Assembly: GCF_016920785.2 (NCBI RefSeq) | Contig: NW_024609837.1 | Span: 23,679,565-23,743,564 of the forward strand | DNA from: Ixodes scapularis | Lineage: Eukaryota; Arthropoda; Arachnida; Ixodida; Ixodidae | Length of the DNA stretch: 64,000 bases | Direction: 5' to 3' | Shown here: one piece after another, positions 1 to 11,300 of the stretch | How the letters are laid out: the number at the start of each line of letters is the position of its first letter | Numbering within the stretch: the first letter of the stretch is position 1 | The notes under the pieces: generated by a model | Seen by the model: the letters and a program-made list of their open reading frames with translations, nothing else | Database searches by the model: none | What the model was told of the DNA's origin: nothing | Program-made: the position numbers and the translations under genes

Positions 1-27
1 AATGCGTTTGCGGTAACTAGATGCGTT

Positions 28-320
28 CTAATTAAGTTAAGCATTTCTAAAACCCAAGACGGAGGCTACAAAGAGGGGACAAACACAAGGCGTTTTAAAC
101 ACAGCTACTAAAATATAATTCAGGACACGTTTTTTGGCCGCGTTCAATTGGAGGGCGGTGTGGAGATGGAGGGTATAAAAGGAGTGCCCTGAATAAAATT
201 TTAGTAGCTGTGCTTGAGACGTCTTCTGCTTGTCACCTTTTTGTAGCTTCCGTTTTGGGTTTTAGAAATGTTTAACTTTAACCAACTTGCCTGTCCTATT
301 ATGTTATCTAATTAAGTTGT
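28..320. repeat. Foldback element, arms about 28-115 and 187-290
   Basis: The left part, reading through AAAACCCAAGACGGAGGCTA and CACAGCTACTAAAAT, returns as its reverse complement on the right (ATTTTAGTAGCTGTG, then TAGCTTCCGTTTTGGGTTTT). The arms are imperfect. The element holds no reading frame. A non-autonomous foldback or MITE is the simplest reading; parts of the arms recur near 3540-3625. Confidence 0.6.
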
Positions 321-539
321 ATTCAAATCTCAGTAACTTGGTTATGTATACATTGCCGCGCACAGGGCCGAGCAAGCAATGTTTGGTCACGGACTCCTAG
401 AAGAAACTTGATCGGGACGTAACTTTTATAATTTCGTCCTACTTTCTTGTTCTATAAGGTGCCTGTTCATTCTCACCTCGAACGCTCGACGCTCGAACCT
501 TCTACGCCGAATTTTCGAGACGCTGGCGCACAATGTGTT

Positions 540-1106
540 TCAAAGAGCGGCCAAATTCGGTTTCTTAACCTATCGCGCTACGATTTTGTGCAGCTTTGCC
601 CACAGGTGGTGTATTTTTTTCTATAAAATTTGCAAAGAGCGCACTTACGTGGGGAAAAAGTAAGCAAAAGAAGAAGGCTTAACTTTTGTGGAAACCCAGT
701 GGAGCTAATGGTCTTCAATCAATAGGACGCCCTATTGTATGAAGACCGGTGACTTCGGTGCGTTTTCGTAGGAGTAAGGCGCGAAACACATGTACGACGA
801 AACCGTCCGATCCGACGTCCGACCGCGCAATACGACGGTCGGAGGCGAGGGTTTTCAACGCTCTCCGATGCTACGAAAACCCTCTCCCCGCAAGGTCATT
901 CCGGCAGTCCGCACGTCGGATCGGACGGTTTCGTCGTACATGTGTTTCGCGCTTTAAGCCTTCTCTTTTTTTTTTACTTTTCTCTCAGCTAAGTTCGCTC
1001 TTTGCAAATCTTATAGAAAAATTGCACCATCTGTGGGCAACACTGCACAAAATCGGAACGCGATAGGTTAAGAAACCGAATTTCGCGGTCGATTTAAAGA
1101 GCCTCG
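540..1106. repeat. Large foldback element with about 200-bp arms
   Basis: The left arm (about 540-672, resuming at 775-820) is complementary to the right arm (about 880-1106). The pair includes TTAACCTATCGCG against CGCGATAGGTTAA, and GTACGACGAAACCGTCCGATC against its reverse complement at 912-940. The left arm carries an extra segment of about 85 bp (roughly 682-775) that contains its own hairpin around GGTCTTCAATCAATAGG. The 105-residue frame at 749-1066 is a by-product of the repeat. Confidence 0.7.
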
Positions 1107-2404
1107 CCGCTACTTGAGACATTTGGTAGATAAGGAGTTGCGCGGGACCTTGTCGAGTCAATCTCGCTCTCGCTTGCTGTTACGCCGCCAAATCGTCGCC
1201 CGCTTTTCTGCTATCTCGACGCTCGTTCTTTATTTTGTTTGGCAGAAGTTCGCCGATTTGAACTTTTATTTTCAGTTCATTATTAATCGGCTTCTCGCCT
1301 TCATTCGTGACAATATTGCGTATCTTTTAAGCTAGTCCAATTAGAGTTACCGTTCTCCAAGTGATATTAAAGACAAACGATGAAATTTGTGTGGATTGAG
1401 TCATATCATCTGCGCTACATGTTGTCATTGCCTCAAGCCCTACCGTCAGTAGTTTGCAACTCCTAGAAGTCAATGGCAACACCGTTCAATATAGCAGTAA
1501 CGTTTCCACATTGGAAGCTGAGTCAATATTAAGTTTTTACATCACACCTCGAGAACATATGACATTGTAGAAGTGAAAACTATCTCACTTAATTGCTCTG
1601 AGTAGCTGATTGTAACTAGACGCCCTTGTAAGCGTCTATTTGTAACTTATGTTACATATCAGAATTTACTTTTATAGTTCTGAAAGCCGTCCTGCCGAGA
1701 TGCCGAGCCATTAAATATTGCGATGATGATTGAAGAAAATTTAAAAAAAAACTGCTTTGGTGATAATGACACCGTGGTATCTACCAAGACTACAGCATTC
1801 ATGGGTACCCACAGTGAACGTGATGGAGACGAGTCGCAGGCAAATCTACTGCCTGAAAGAGTCTATGCGTTTCCTCACCAGCACTGCGCAGAGTCATGAA
1901 GTATGAGCGTTAACGTGCGACATTAGAAAATGCTTTTTTTTCGCTTTGGTGCTCCTGTGATAATTTAATATTGTAGGACTACGTTTTGACACCTGTGCCT
2001 TAGGCACTAAGGCTGACATCTGAGACGAACTAATTCATTCCCAGAGATAATCGCGAAGCCAAGCCATTACGCTATATCTTGGTTGTTAATAGTTCTCACT
2101 CATTGATTAATGGAACGTTCTCTTCGCAGATGTGTTGTTCTATGCTACTTGAAGGACATGTGTTATATATAACTTGTCTGGTTCGAATGTTTGCATTTTC
2201 CAAGAGCGGGCACACACACACACGCACCGCGAATTCCACGTGAACTTTTGCTCCTTCCAAAATTACGCGCTTTTCTTGGCAAAGCTAATAACACTGCATA
2301 GTGCCGTGTGCGAAAAACGACACCATCCATGTAACAAGCCTACAACGTCGACTTTCATGCCACGACGTGATCCTACACTCTGTTTCATACTTATCATAAA
2401 ACAC
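1107..2404. other. Non-coding spacer
   Basis: AT-rich sequence without a credible exon, RNA gene or clear repeat. A short (AC)n run lies near 2211-2224. Confidence 0.5.
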
Positions 2405-2468
2405 TGCCAAAGCTACTGCGCGAGAGCGTGGTAGCTTTGGCAGTTACCATGCGAGAGCGTGGTAACTG
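2405..2468. repeat. Two adjacent hairpins with the same loop
   Basis: TGCCAAAGCTAC (2405-2416) pairs with GTAGCTTTGGCA (2431-2442). Directly after it, CAGTTACCA (2441-2449) pairs with TGGTAACTG (2460-2468). Both loops contain GCGAGAGCG. The stems differ while the loop is kept. No function is inferred. Confidence 0.6.
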
Positions 2469-3161
2469 TAACAATCACTGATCTGTATTGTAGTAGGCTG
2501 GATCGCGGATCGGGAGCCCGTCGGTGTCGCCACCGGAGGCCATTGCTTGACACCAGGCAATACACGCAAGTCTATAGGAGAAACGCACAAAAGTAAGATT
2601 ATTGAAGCATGTACGCTGTGCTCGGAGGCGAGTATTTTATGGTGTGCTGCGATCCTTATGTCGGGTGTTTGGAGATCGAATCGGCATTTGTCAAACGCTC
2701 GAATGTCGATTAAAAAAATCAAACGTACCGGAGCACCTACGGCTGAGCTGGCAAGCTTGCTCTCGTAGTGGAGTAAACAAAGAAACTTGCCGTCAACGAG
2801 ACCGTCCTCAGGGAAGCTCAGAAGTTGATGAATGACAAACAAGTTCCATCTCGACAGCGGCTTTCCGGGAGTGAGCGAATTCCGCGTAGCAAAGCCTTGG
2901 AGCTTGTCGTCTGCTAAGCCCAACTCAACCAAACCGCCACCGACTCCGCGGTAACTCTAGGTAACTCTCGCCTCGTTGAGCTGCACTACAGCGGAGTCAC
3001 TCTCGACCACAAAATATTAATTTATAAGAAACGCGAGGACTGTCAGTTTTAATGTTTGTACGCAAGCTATTTGACGGGCTTATCGAAAAGCATCCAAAAA
3101 GTTTCAATGCCGACAACAGCTTAGAAACGGGGGAAATTGCTCTTTTTCTCGTTCTTCCCGT

Positions 3162-3313
3162 TGGCTGAGTTTACATGGATGCGATCGTAGCGAATCGAAT
3201 CGAGATTAACCGCCTATGATTGGGTAGACGAGGAAGGGAAAGGGGGATCGCGGGCGCGTGACTGGTCACAGCTCGATTCGATGCGCCATGGTCGCATCCA
3301 TGGAAACGTAGCC
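3162..3313. repeat. Short inverted-repeat element (MITE-like)
   Basis: GGCTGAGTTTACATGGATGCGA at the left (3162 on) matches the complement of the right end (TCGCATCCATGGAAACGTAGCC, ending 3313) with a few mismatches. At about 152 bp without a reading frame, it fits a miniature inverted-repeat transposable element. Confidence 0.6.
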
Positions 3314-3539
3314 ATAGAGTCCCATGCATTAGCTGGTGTCAATCAATGGCGGGCAGTGGCGACACTCGGCCCCAGCTGCCGAGGCCGCGGACCGCAATCC
3401 AGCCTAGTACAATAGAGATCAGTGGTAACAATTAACTTTTTTTTAAACGCTACTTCCGTTTTATAAGCCGCGGTCACACCGCCAATACATTATACAAAAG
3501 ACAGTCTGGACGAATGACGAAAATAATCCCTGGAGAAGG

Positions 3540-3690
3540 GAAACAAGAAGGACAAAGGACAAACACAAATCTCTAAGCACAGCTAGGCATTGTAATCACA
3601 GTCTGGAGACGCTGTCTGAGACGTGTTTGGCTAGGTGGCACAAGCTACCGCCCGTTACAAAGCCATTAAGATCCATCCATCCATCCGTTC
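3540..3690 (+). repeat. Dispersed repeat ending in CATCCATCCATC
   Basis: The motif GCTAGGTGGCACAAGCTACCGC, followed by CCGTTACAAA and CATCCATCCATCC, recurs at 28430-28485 and, without the CATC tail, at 49120-49150. Three copies in 64 kb indicate an interspersed repeat. The class was not determined. Confidence 0.5.
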
Positions 3691-4880
3691 CTTTTATGGC
3701 AGTTACATTGGTCATAAAATAACGGTCTGCAGGCGTGTTCGAAGCAGACATACTTGAAGCAGACGACCTTCGAGCATGCTTGAGGCCTGTACGTAGATAA
3801 TTCTGTCGTCATGCCTGCAGTGAACACCGCGTCTGTGTTTTATGGTGTACGAGCAGCCTGACTGTATTAAAAAGGAGAAAGCAGACGACAAGAATAAAAG
3901 CCACATATAAAAGACATATTAAAAAAGTGCGGCTTTTATTACTCTTGTATTTCGGAAATCCCGCTTTCAACAAAACACATGAAATCTGTGGTATCACCTG
4001 CAATGATTGCCCACTGCCCCTTAGACTCTTTTTACAGAAAACACCACCAGGTGGTGAACCAGTCTTTGACGTCCCAGGGGACTTCCGGTTTATGAAAAGA
4101 ATGAACGACGAGTTGCCGTAGCAACGAGGCCACCTTAATTAACACCACCAATTCTCCAAGTGAACGCCAAAAGAAAGAAGGAGCGCGAGATCTGTTAAAA
4201 TATTTCGAGCATTCTTGTAAACCAACTTGCCTCCTCCAAGATGTAATATTGTACAGTCGAAGGTCCTCGTTAATTCTTAAACTTTGTTGTCCGTGTAGCA
4301 TTTATGCTTTCTAGCACTGGTGACATGAGCAAGCTTGACAGGCTTGCAAAGACGGTGCGACCGGAAGGCGCTTTGAACGCGAGCGGCAGTTCATGTTTGT
4401 AAACAGCAAAAGGGTCTGTACCAAATAATTGACGAAAGAAAAGTAAATGCACTGCACCAAAACTTTTTTTTTTCATATCTGAAAGACTTCGTACGCTGCC
4501 GTTGCAGCGGGAGCTTATACAACCGCAATCTTTACCGAGAAACGCATGCGGGGAGCGCTACGTACTTATCATCTATCACGTGGTTTTCACACTTCTTTTC
4601 AGGTTTTCTTAATGAAACAAGTGTCAAAACCACATTATAAGAAATAAGACGCGCGTGAACAGTGATAAGGCGCACGCGTGGAATTTTTGTCGACTACTGT
4701 TCTGTCGACGGACACGAAAAAGCCCGACCAACGAGTCATATACAGCTTCACTGTAAAACTAAACAACAGGTGATAACAATAAAACGACAGTGATGGAATC
4801 TATTCTTAAACGCGGCGATGCCATGGCTCTCCTCCACGGGTCAGGAGCAGTTCAGGTACAATACGAACCGCGCACTTTCT
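3691..4880. other. Spacer 3' of the Wnt gene, probably holding its 3' UTR
   Basis: This stretch lies downstream of the Wnt stop codon on the minus strand. The only canonical minus-strand poly(A) hexamer I noticed (TTTATT on the plus strand near 3934) is about 950 bp past the stop, so the transcript end is unresolved. No other gene is visible. Confidence 0.35.
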
Positions 4881-5393
4881 TCAGTGGCACGAGTGCGAGT
4901 ACTTGAGGACGGTGCACGTCTTGCACTCCAGCTGGCAGCACCAGACGACGCGACAGTGACACCTCTCTTGCACCGTCTCGGAGAAGCTCCGATGTCCACG
5001 TCCGCAGCACACCTGCTCGCAGTGAGCGTGGTCCCGGCAGCGTCTCTGACTCATCCCGCCGGTGAGGACGTTCCGTTCGCAGAAGGACGGTGATTCCTCG
5101 AGGTACACGAGCCTGTCCCTGCCGAGTCGCTGCAGCTCGGCCGTCACAGCCCGGAGCCATTTGGGCTTCTGAGTTGTCCTGGTCAAGAGAGTCTTTTTGA
5201 GCTTGCTGACAACCTCGGTGGAGGCGAAGTCTGGCTTGTTCTCCACCTGGGCCATGATGGCTTTGGAGTACTTCCGCTTCAGGGCTTTTGCCACATCCGG
5301 AAAGTGGGCCAACTCTTCCCAGCAGGTCTTCGCGGAGCAGGAGCCCGAGAGACCGTGGCACTTGCAGACTCGCCTGATGCCGTGCCTCAGCAC
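4881..5393 (-). CDS. Wnt9: Wnt9 exon 4: acylation site and Cys-rich C-terminus
   Basis: The acceptor is CCTTTCGCAG|GTG and the stop is TGA at 4883-4881. Its 170 codons begin VLRHGIRRVCKCHG and run through GLSGSCSAKTCW, a basic spacer, LVYLEESPSFC and CCGRGHRSF to SHSCH. The spacing of C-terminal Cys residues follows the Wnt pattern. No frameshift or internal stop interrupts it. Confidence 0.92.
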   Translation of the reverse strand: MLRHGIRRVCKCHGLSGSCSAKTCWEELAHFPDVAKALKRKYSKAIMAQVENKPDFASTEVVSKLKKTLLTRTTQKPKWLRAVTAELQRLGRDRLVYLEESPSFCERNVLTGGMSQRRCRDHAHCEQVCCGRGHRSFSETVQERCHCRVVWCCQLECKTCTVLKYSHSCH

Positions 5394-8300
5394 CTGCGAA
5401 AGGTCAGCAAGGCCACGTCGACGTTACTGCGACATTTAAGTTTGGAGGAGATGTTACTGTGCCCCATTTCACTTCTGAGATGAACTGCTACCAATGCTAT
5501 GAGGCATCCCAGCCAATTAAGTGCTGACAGCGGGTCACGTGACTTCACTTAAAACCAGGAGGTCCACACCATGCTCTCTCAGGATTAACTCCTTGGATTA
5601 ACTCCGATGTCTCGCAGCATCTGTTGCGGTACATTGTAGGCTGAGACGGAGCACACAATTTGAATGGTTATATACCTGGTTCTAAATTTAGAACAGGGGA
5701 TTTTCATTATAAAATACTTACGCTTCGACGTCGAATGCCAACATAGAAGCAGTTATATTTTTAACGAAAATAATTTGGGCGATACACAAAATCAGAGGGA
5801 CTTTTCACGCGTTCACGTGCAATGTTGGGAAAGCATTCGCAACGTTGAACGTTGAAATTATCTTGCATCCTTAGAAATTGATATCACCTCACCGAAAAAA
5901 AAGCAGTCATGCTTCATTTTGTACAAAAAGAGTACGTTGTCCGAGTAGTTGATGTATTTTTATTATTATTTGAGAGAATGCAGAAGTATCTTTAAGTATC
6001 TTGGTTTACCTTCCTTCCAAAAGTTTTTCGTGAGTTCAGTAATTTTGCGCCACTTTTGAATGAATGATTTAAAAAAAAAACATTCAAGTCCTCCCGAGTT
6101 CTAAGAGATTGTCCTCGCTACGTTGTACCTCGTTTCTCTGCGGACAAGCTACTCCCGAAAATATTGAATTCACTTCCTGATAATATTGTTACGCTTACCT
6201 CAAAAAAGCAACTAAATCAATTGCTGATTGATGGGACTCTACCTTAACAACTCATTAATGTTTTCTTACCTTTATTTTGAGAACCTTGTCGGAACCTTTT
6301 CATTTTACCTATATATATATATCTATATATCTATAGTGTTTCCACCGGTCCACTGTGATTGAAATTTGAATATCTCTTTCCGTGCCATGCACAAAGTGAC
6401 TGACTGCCCACCGCCTCCCACCCCCTGGACCACTATGATTGTTTATCTGTGTTAGTTTGTTAACTAAGTATGTATATATATAATGATTCGTTGCTTCTTC
6501 CCGGCCATGTCCCACGAGCCCTTTTGCGTTTCTCACGTTGTACCGCTCGTTATGCATACTCCAGTTAGAATATTCCTCAGTTGTGTGGAACGGAATCTCT
6601 AACACCAAATCACTGGAAATCGAATAAGTTCAGAAAATGTTTATTTCCATCTTTAAACATCGCTACATTATGAAGGATGTTCATTGTTCAGCTGATGGCG
6701 CAACATTAGAGCCTGTTGACTTGCTGAGCCTGCACCGGCATCGGCAGAAGGCGGACCTATTGTTTTTGTTTAAGACGTTGCATGGGTTGATTAATTCACC
6801 AAGCCTCTTGTCTGAAGTGTGCCTTAGGGTTCCACGTGTGCTTACTCGGAATCAATCATGTCATCCCTTTATATTTCCAAAAAAATTTAGTCTTTTAAGC
6901 TCAATTATGAGACTGACTGAGTTTTATAACTAGTACTTTGAGAAACTCGATATTTTTAACTCGTGCTACAATGCGTTTGTAATTTCTTGAAGACCTGTCC
7001 GGCGGGTGAATAATGATTGTGGTCCACTTTGAGGTTGATATCGGAGAGCACAGAAATTGTTGGGTCTGTTCGTGTGCTACTGCTTCGTATATTATTTCTC
7101 TTTTAGTGCCTCTGAAACTTGTTTTGCATCACTGCAATTTCTCATCATTGTACACAAGACCTAGAAATTGCATTTTGCTATCACTCAGCTCACTGTATGT
7201 CGTGTATGATTATATGCAGTTACTGTATAGTGCCTTGCTCTTCTGTATTTATGTGTTTTGTGTATTCATTTCCATCCAGTGGACCACCATGACCACAAGG
7301 TTGTTCCTGGGCACTATAATAAACATTGATTGATTGAATAATATTTTTATCATTATTGTTGTTGCTATTTCTTTTTAGTGTCCCACTGTTGTTGTTTCCC
7401 TTGTAGGGGCAACAAGGGCTCGCCAAGCTAAAAGAAAGTGTTTTTTTTGTTGTTTTTTTCTCGGTACCTTCCTATCGCTCATGATCGAAACAAACAACGT
7501 TTCAAAAACTAGTCTTACCTGGCCAGAGGACGACACGAACTCAGGACGTCAGTCATCGTAACGTCACACACGAAGACAACCAAGAAGAAGAAGGGTTTAC
7601 CCTAATGCCGACCACGAGGTTATGGTTGTCGACGGGCCTCCTGAGCGTCCTGGGCCGGCGGCTCTTGTTCCTTGCCAGCAGCTTCCTCGAGAACTTGGCG
7701 GAGAAGCTGTAGTTGTCCCCGCAGCCTCCCCACTTCCAGTTCTGGTCGCTCTCCGTGGCCGACAACGTCCGACTGCCGGACTCGTTGCACGAGCAGCGAC
7801 TGCTCAGCCGCCCCGAGCTGCAACCTCGGGCCACGCTGTGGGTCAGCCCCGCTGCTGCCAGGGCGTACACCAGGGCTGTCTCCCTGTACACTGACCGAAG
7901 AGATTCTCGTTTAGGGGCAGGGGGTTTCCCAACTTTTTGACTAAGGGGCCGGATTAGCGATCTCTCGCAGACTCGCGGCAGGAAAAGAAGAGTACATATA
8001 AACGAAGAAAAACGCAATAAATAAACCTAGATAAACATTTCAACACGAAAATTAATGTTGGAGTAGGTGTTAAAAAAAGATGAATCGATACGTATACTTA
8101 AATTTGGAATTTAATAGTTGGCTAATTATGACATTACACAACACATGTGGCCAAGAAAACGCACCAGGCATAAATGAAAGCGCGTGGGAATTTCGGCACA
8201 TTCCTGCAGCGCAAAAAGACTGACAACGCTAATGCTGACAAAGGACACTGAGCGCAATGCACAGTCCCAAACGAATAAATCGCGAACGCCAGTAGGGACA

Positions 8301-11300
8301 GCCTCTCGCGCTCCTCGCGCCACTCAGCGGTTGTCATTGGAAGGAAGTTCTCGCGGGGCTTGTGGCATGCTTCGAGAGTAGCGACGGTGGTGTCAGGCGT
8401 GTCGGTTTCTTCCACTCGTGGAAGAAACCGCATTCATATCACTCGTGGATGGAACCGCATCCATCGTTTTTTTATTGTTTTAAATACACACACTTAAATA
8501 CCACAGCCCAAGCACCAGTACTACGAAAACCCAGAGCAAAGAACAACCCGCGACGGCAGAGCGGCAACTGAGCACGCCCGCATTCCACCGCGCCGCGAGG
8601 CAAAACCTCTCAGATAACAAAGCTGTAGTACTGAGTGAGATGGCGTCATCGGAGAAGGCCAACGCTGGTCACAGATTGGACACGACAATTACGTCAACGT
8701 TCGGCTTAAAACTTGACTCAAAGCCGAGCGCTTAAGCAGCACTTATTTCCAATCTGTATCCATCGTTGGCTTTCTCTGATGACGACACCTATTTCAGCAC
8801 TACGGCTTTGTAATCTAGGAGGTGTCGTTCGGCGCCTCCCCTTCTTTTGCTCCACGCCGGCTGGGAGCGTGACATTGGCGAAAACGAAAGGGCTTGTTTT
8901 GACGAGAACTCGGCAGTGTCTGTCAGTTTGTCAGCGCCAAGGAGAGAGGAAAAGTTCACGCGTTTTGACGTCAGCGTCACACGCGTCACCTTCTCCCCCT
9001 CCTTCTCCCTCTCTCCCCGGCGCTAACAAACGAAAGTTTGATGAAAACGTTCGTTTTCATCAAAACAAACGTTCTCACGCGAATCTATTAAAAAAAAGTT
9101 GACCTTGAGGGGCTTATAGGGGGAGAGCCGCCAACCCCCCCCCCCCCCCCCCCGCCCCCTTCTTCCTATGTCTGCCCCTGTGCCTGGTGGTTCTGCCAAT
9201 ACACGGCATCGTTTTTTGTTAGAACTTCACGGGCATAATTATGATGCAATTAAATGCAAAGGTGCAAGCGAGCTGGACAAGTGAAAGACGAATTTTCGTC
9301 TTTCACGGGCACTTTAAGTAATGACACAAATGATGCCAGTATATTTGAAAAAAGGTCAATATTGTCGTAATCGAAACTCGGTATAGGAAGCGTGATCGTC
9401 GTTGGTTCGCTTAATATCGTATTTATTTATTTATTATTTTATTAATTAGTAACCACCCGGTGCCCTTTTTTGCGAAAAATACAAACAGATACCGGTCTTC
9501 ATACGCATAAAAATATTTTTTTTTCTTTACAAGCAAAGCTCACTGGTTTAAAAAAAAATCAAATTACGAAAGTGTATAGTTAAGGTATGCAGAATTTGCG
9601 AAAACGTCAAATTTTAATTGGCGCTGAGGTGAAAATATTTATTAATTTTAACCCTTTGTATCGTAACTTTTATATGGATTTTAGGTAACCAATAATAAAA
9701 CGATGTTCGCCTATATGTGCGGTGCCCCTTAAAGTGCCAGCGGTTAGGGAAGCGACCTTCGGTGTGCAGAAGAAAATACCCCAGTGTATATAAACAATTG
9801 GGTGATTTCGCGACTAGACGCTCTTAATAAGTAGTAAAAACGGAGCAATTCGTCACACTTGCTTACACTCGGACGAACCGTCTTTACTTAGTGCGCCTCC
9901 TATTAGATCATTTTTAAATCCAGGGGTAACCAGTACTTATTACATCGTCTGCTTTCAAAGTTACCGTGAATTATATGTAAAAAAAAGAAGAAACACGGAC
10001 GCCATAACAAATGCTTTTGAACGGGATATGACGCCCCACCTTTTTTGAGAAGATGCCGGCGTTTGTCTTGAAGCAGGTCGCACTGCCAGGGCTCCCACTG
10101 GAACAGGGACTGGCAGCTGTCCACGGTCAGCCTGGTACCGTGCACAATGGCCTGCACCAGTCCTGGATCCACAGAACAAAACCGGCGTAGCCTGGCCTCC
10201 TTGCGGTGCTGCTGGCAGAACTTCTTCACGGACTGGTTCTGGTCGGAGTCCAAGACCAGAGGCTTGGACCGGGACAGGACTCTGAAGGACACAAGGGGAT
10301 GATGTACAGGGGGAACACGGGTGATGCTCCTGGACTTGGGACGTACTAGAAAGAAATTCTGCAACCTTCTTTCGTTTTTCCAACAGTCTTGCAGACGAGC
10401 CACGCGCACGGTAAGCCGGATGCCATTTCGGCGTGGTATGCAGAGGCTTCGACTGCGAATTGGCTGGCTTTGCAACGACCGCGTCATCGACGTCACACTA
10501 CTTATCATACATCCTACAAAAGACAGTCTGCAAGCACGAGTCACTGCAATATCGGTGGTTCGAATGCCGCGTGCCAAGTTTCTCCTTGAACTCATTGCCA
10601 TGTGGCATTCGAAGCACGGACCTCGCGGCGACTCGCGTTTGAATCTGTATGCATGGCTGTCTTTTGTATGGTGTGTAAGCAGTGTGCCCCCGGCTTAAAA
10701 CACAGTGTCATTTAGAACCGTTCATTGTGAGATGCATACTTCTTTTGCCCATGTTTGACGCCTCCGTAACTTTGACAGTGAATGCTCCCAAAGCTTCCCT
10801 GGGTTGCTAATTTTTTGGTCATTGCGTCCAGTGCCCAGCGTGTGACCGGGAAAAAACACGAAGCCAAGGGCTCGATTACACAATGATTGGCTGAACAATG
10901 ACTCCAAACACTCGTGTCTAATCTCCGCTGAGACGGCGTGACAAACAAGTGTTCTGTGCGCAAACTCAAGTGCAGAGAGCGAAATCAGGCGACCAAGGGC
11001 AGTATAGTGATTTACCCGACAACCATGTCGCTTCCACCGTCTTGTCAACTGGTGATCAATGTATTACTTAATGGCGTACATTTTTTTTTTTCGTTCTCAA
11101 CGGTCCGTTACAGATTTAACGCTGAGATGACGGTGGTAAGGTTGCGTTTTTTGCTCGCTCAAATTTGGTGCATCAAACTGACAAGAGGTTTTCGACTTGC
11201 ATGGAAATATACGAGTCTATAAGGCTTGCCCATGACATTTCATGCGTGTTGGCAAAGGCCGCTTGGTCATTCGCGGGGTAGAGGTGCTCAGGGCGTTTCA

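Noticed and set aside
4852..5361. 169-codon minus-strand frame overlapping Wnt9 exon 4
   Set aside because: It is an out-of-frame reading of the Wnt exon. The frame ending at 4881 carries all Wnt motifs.
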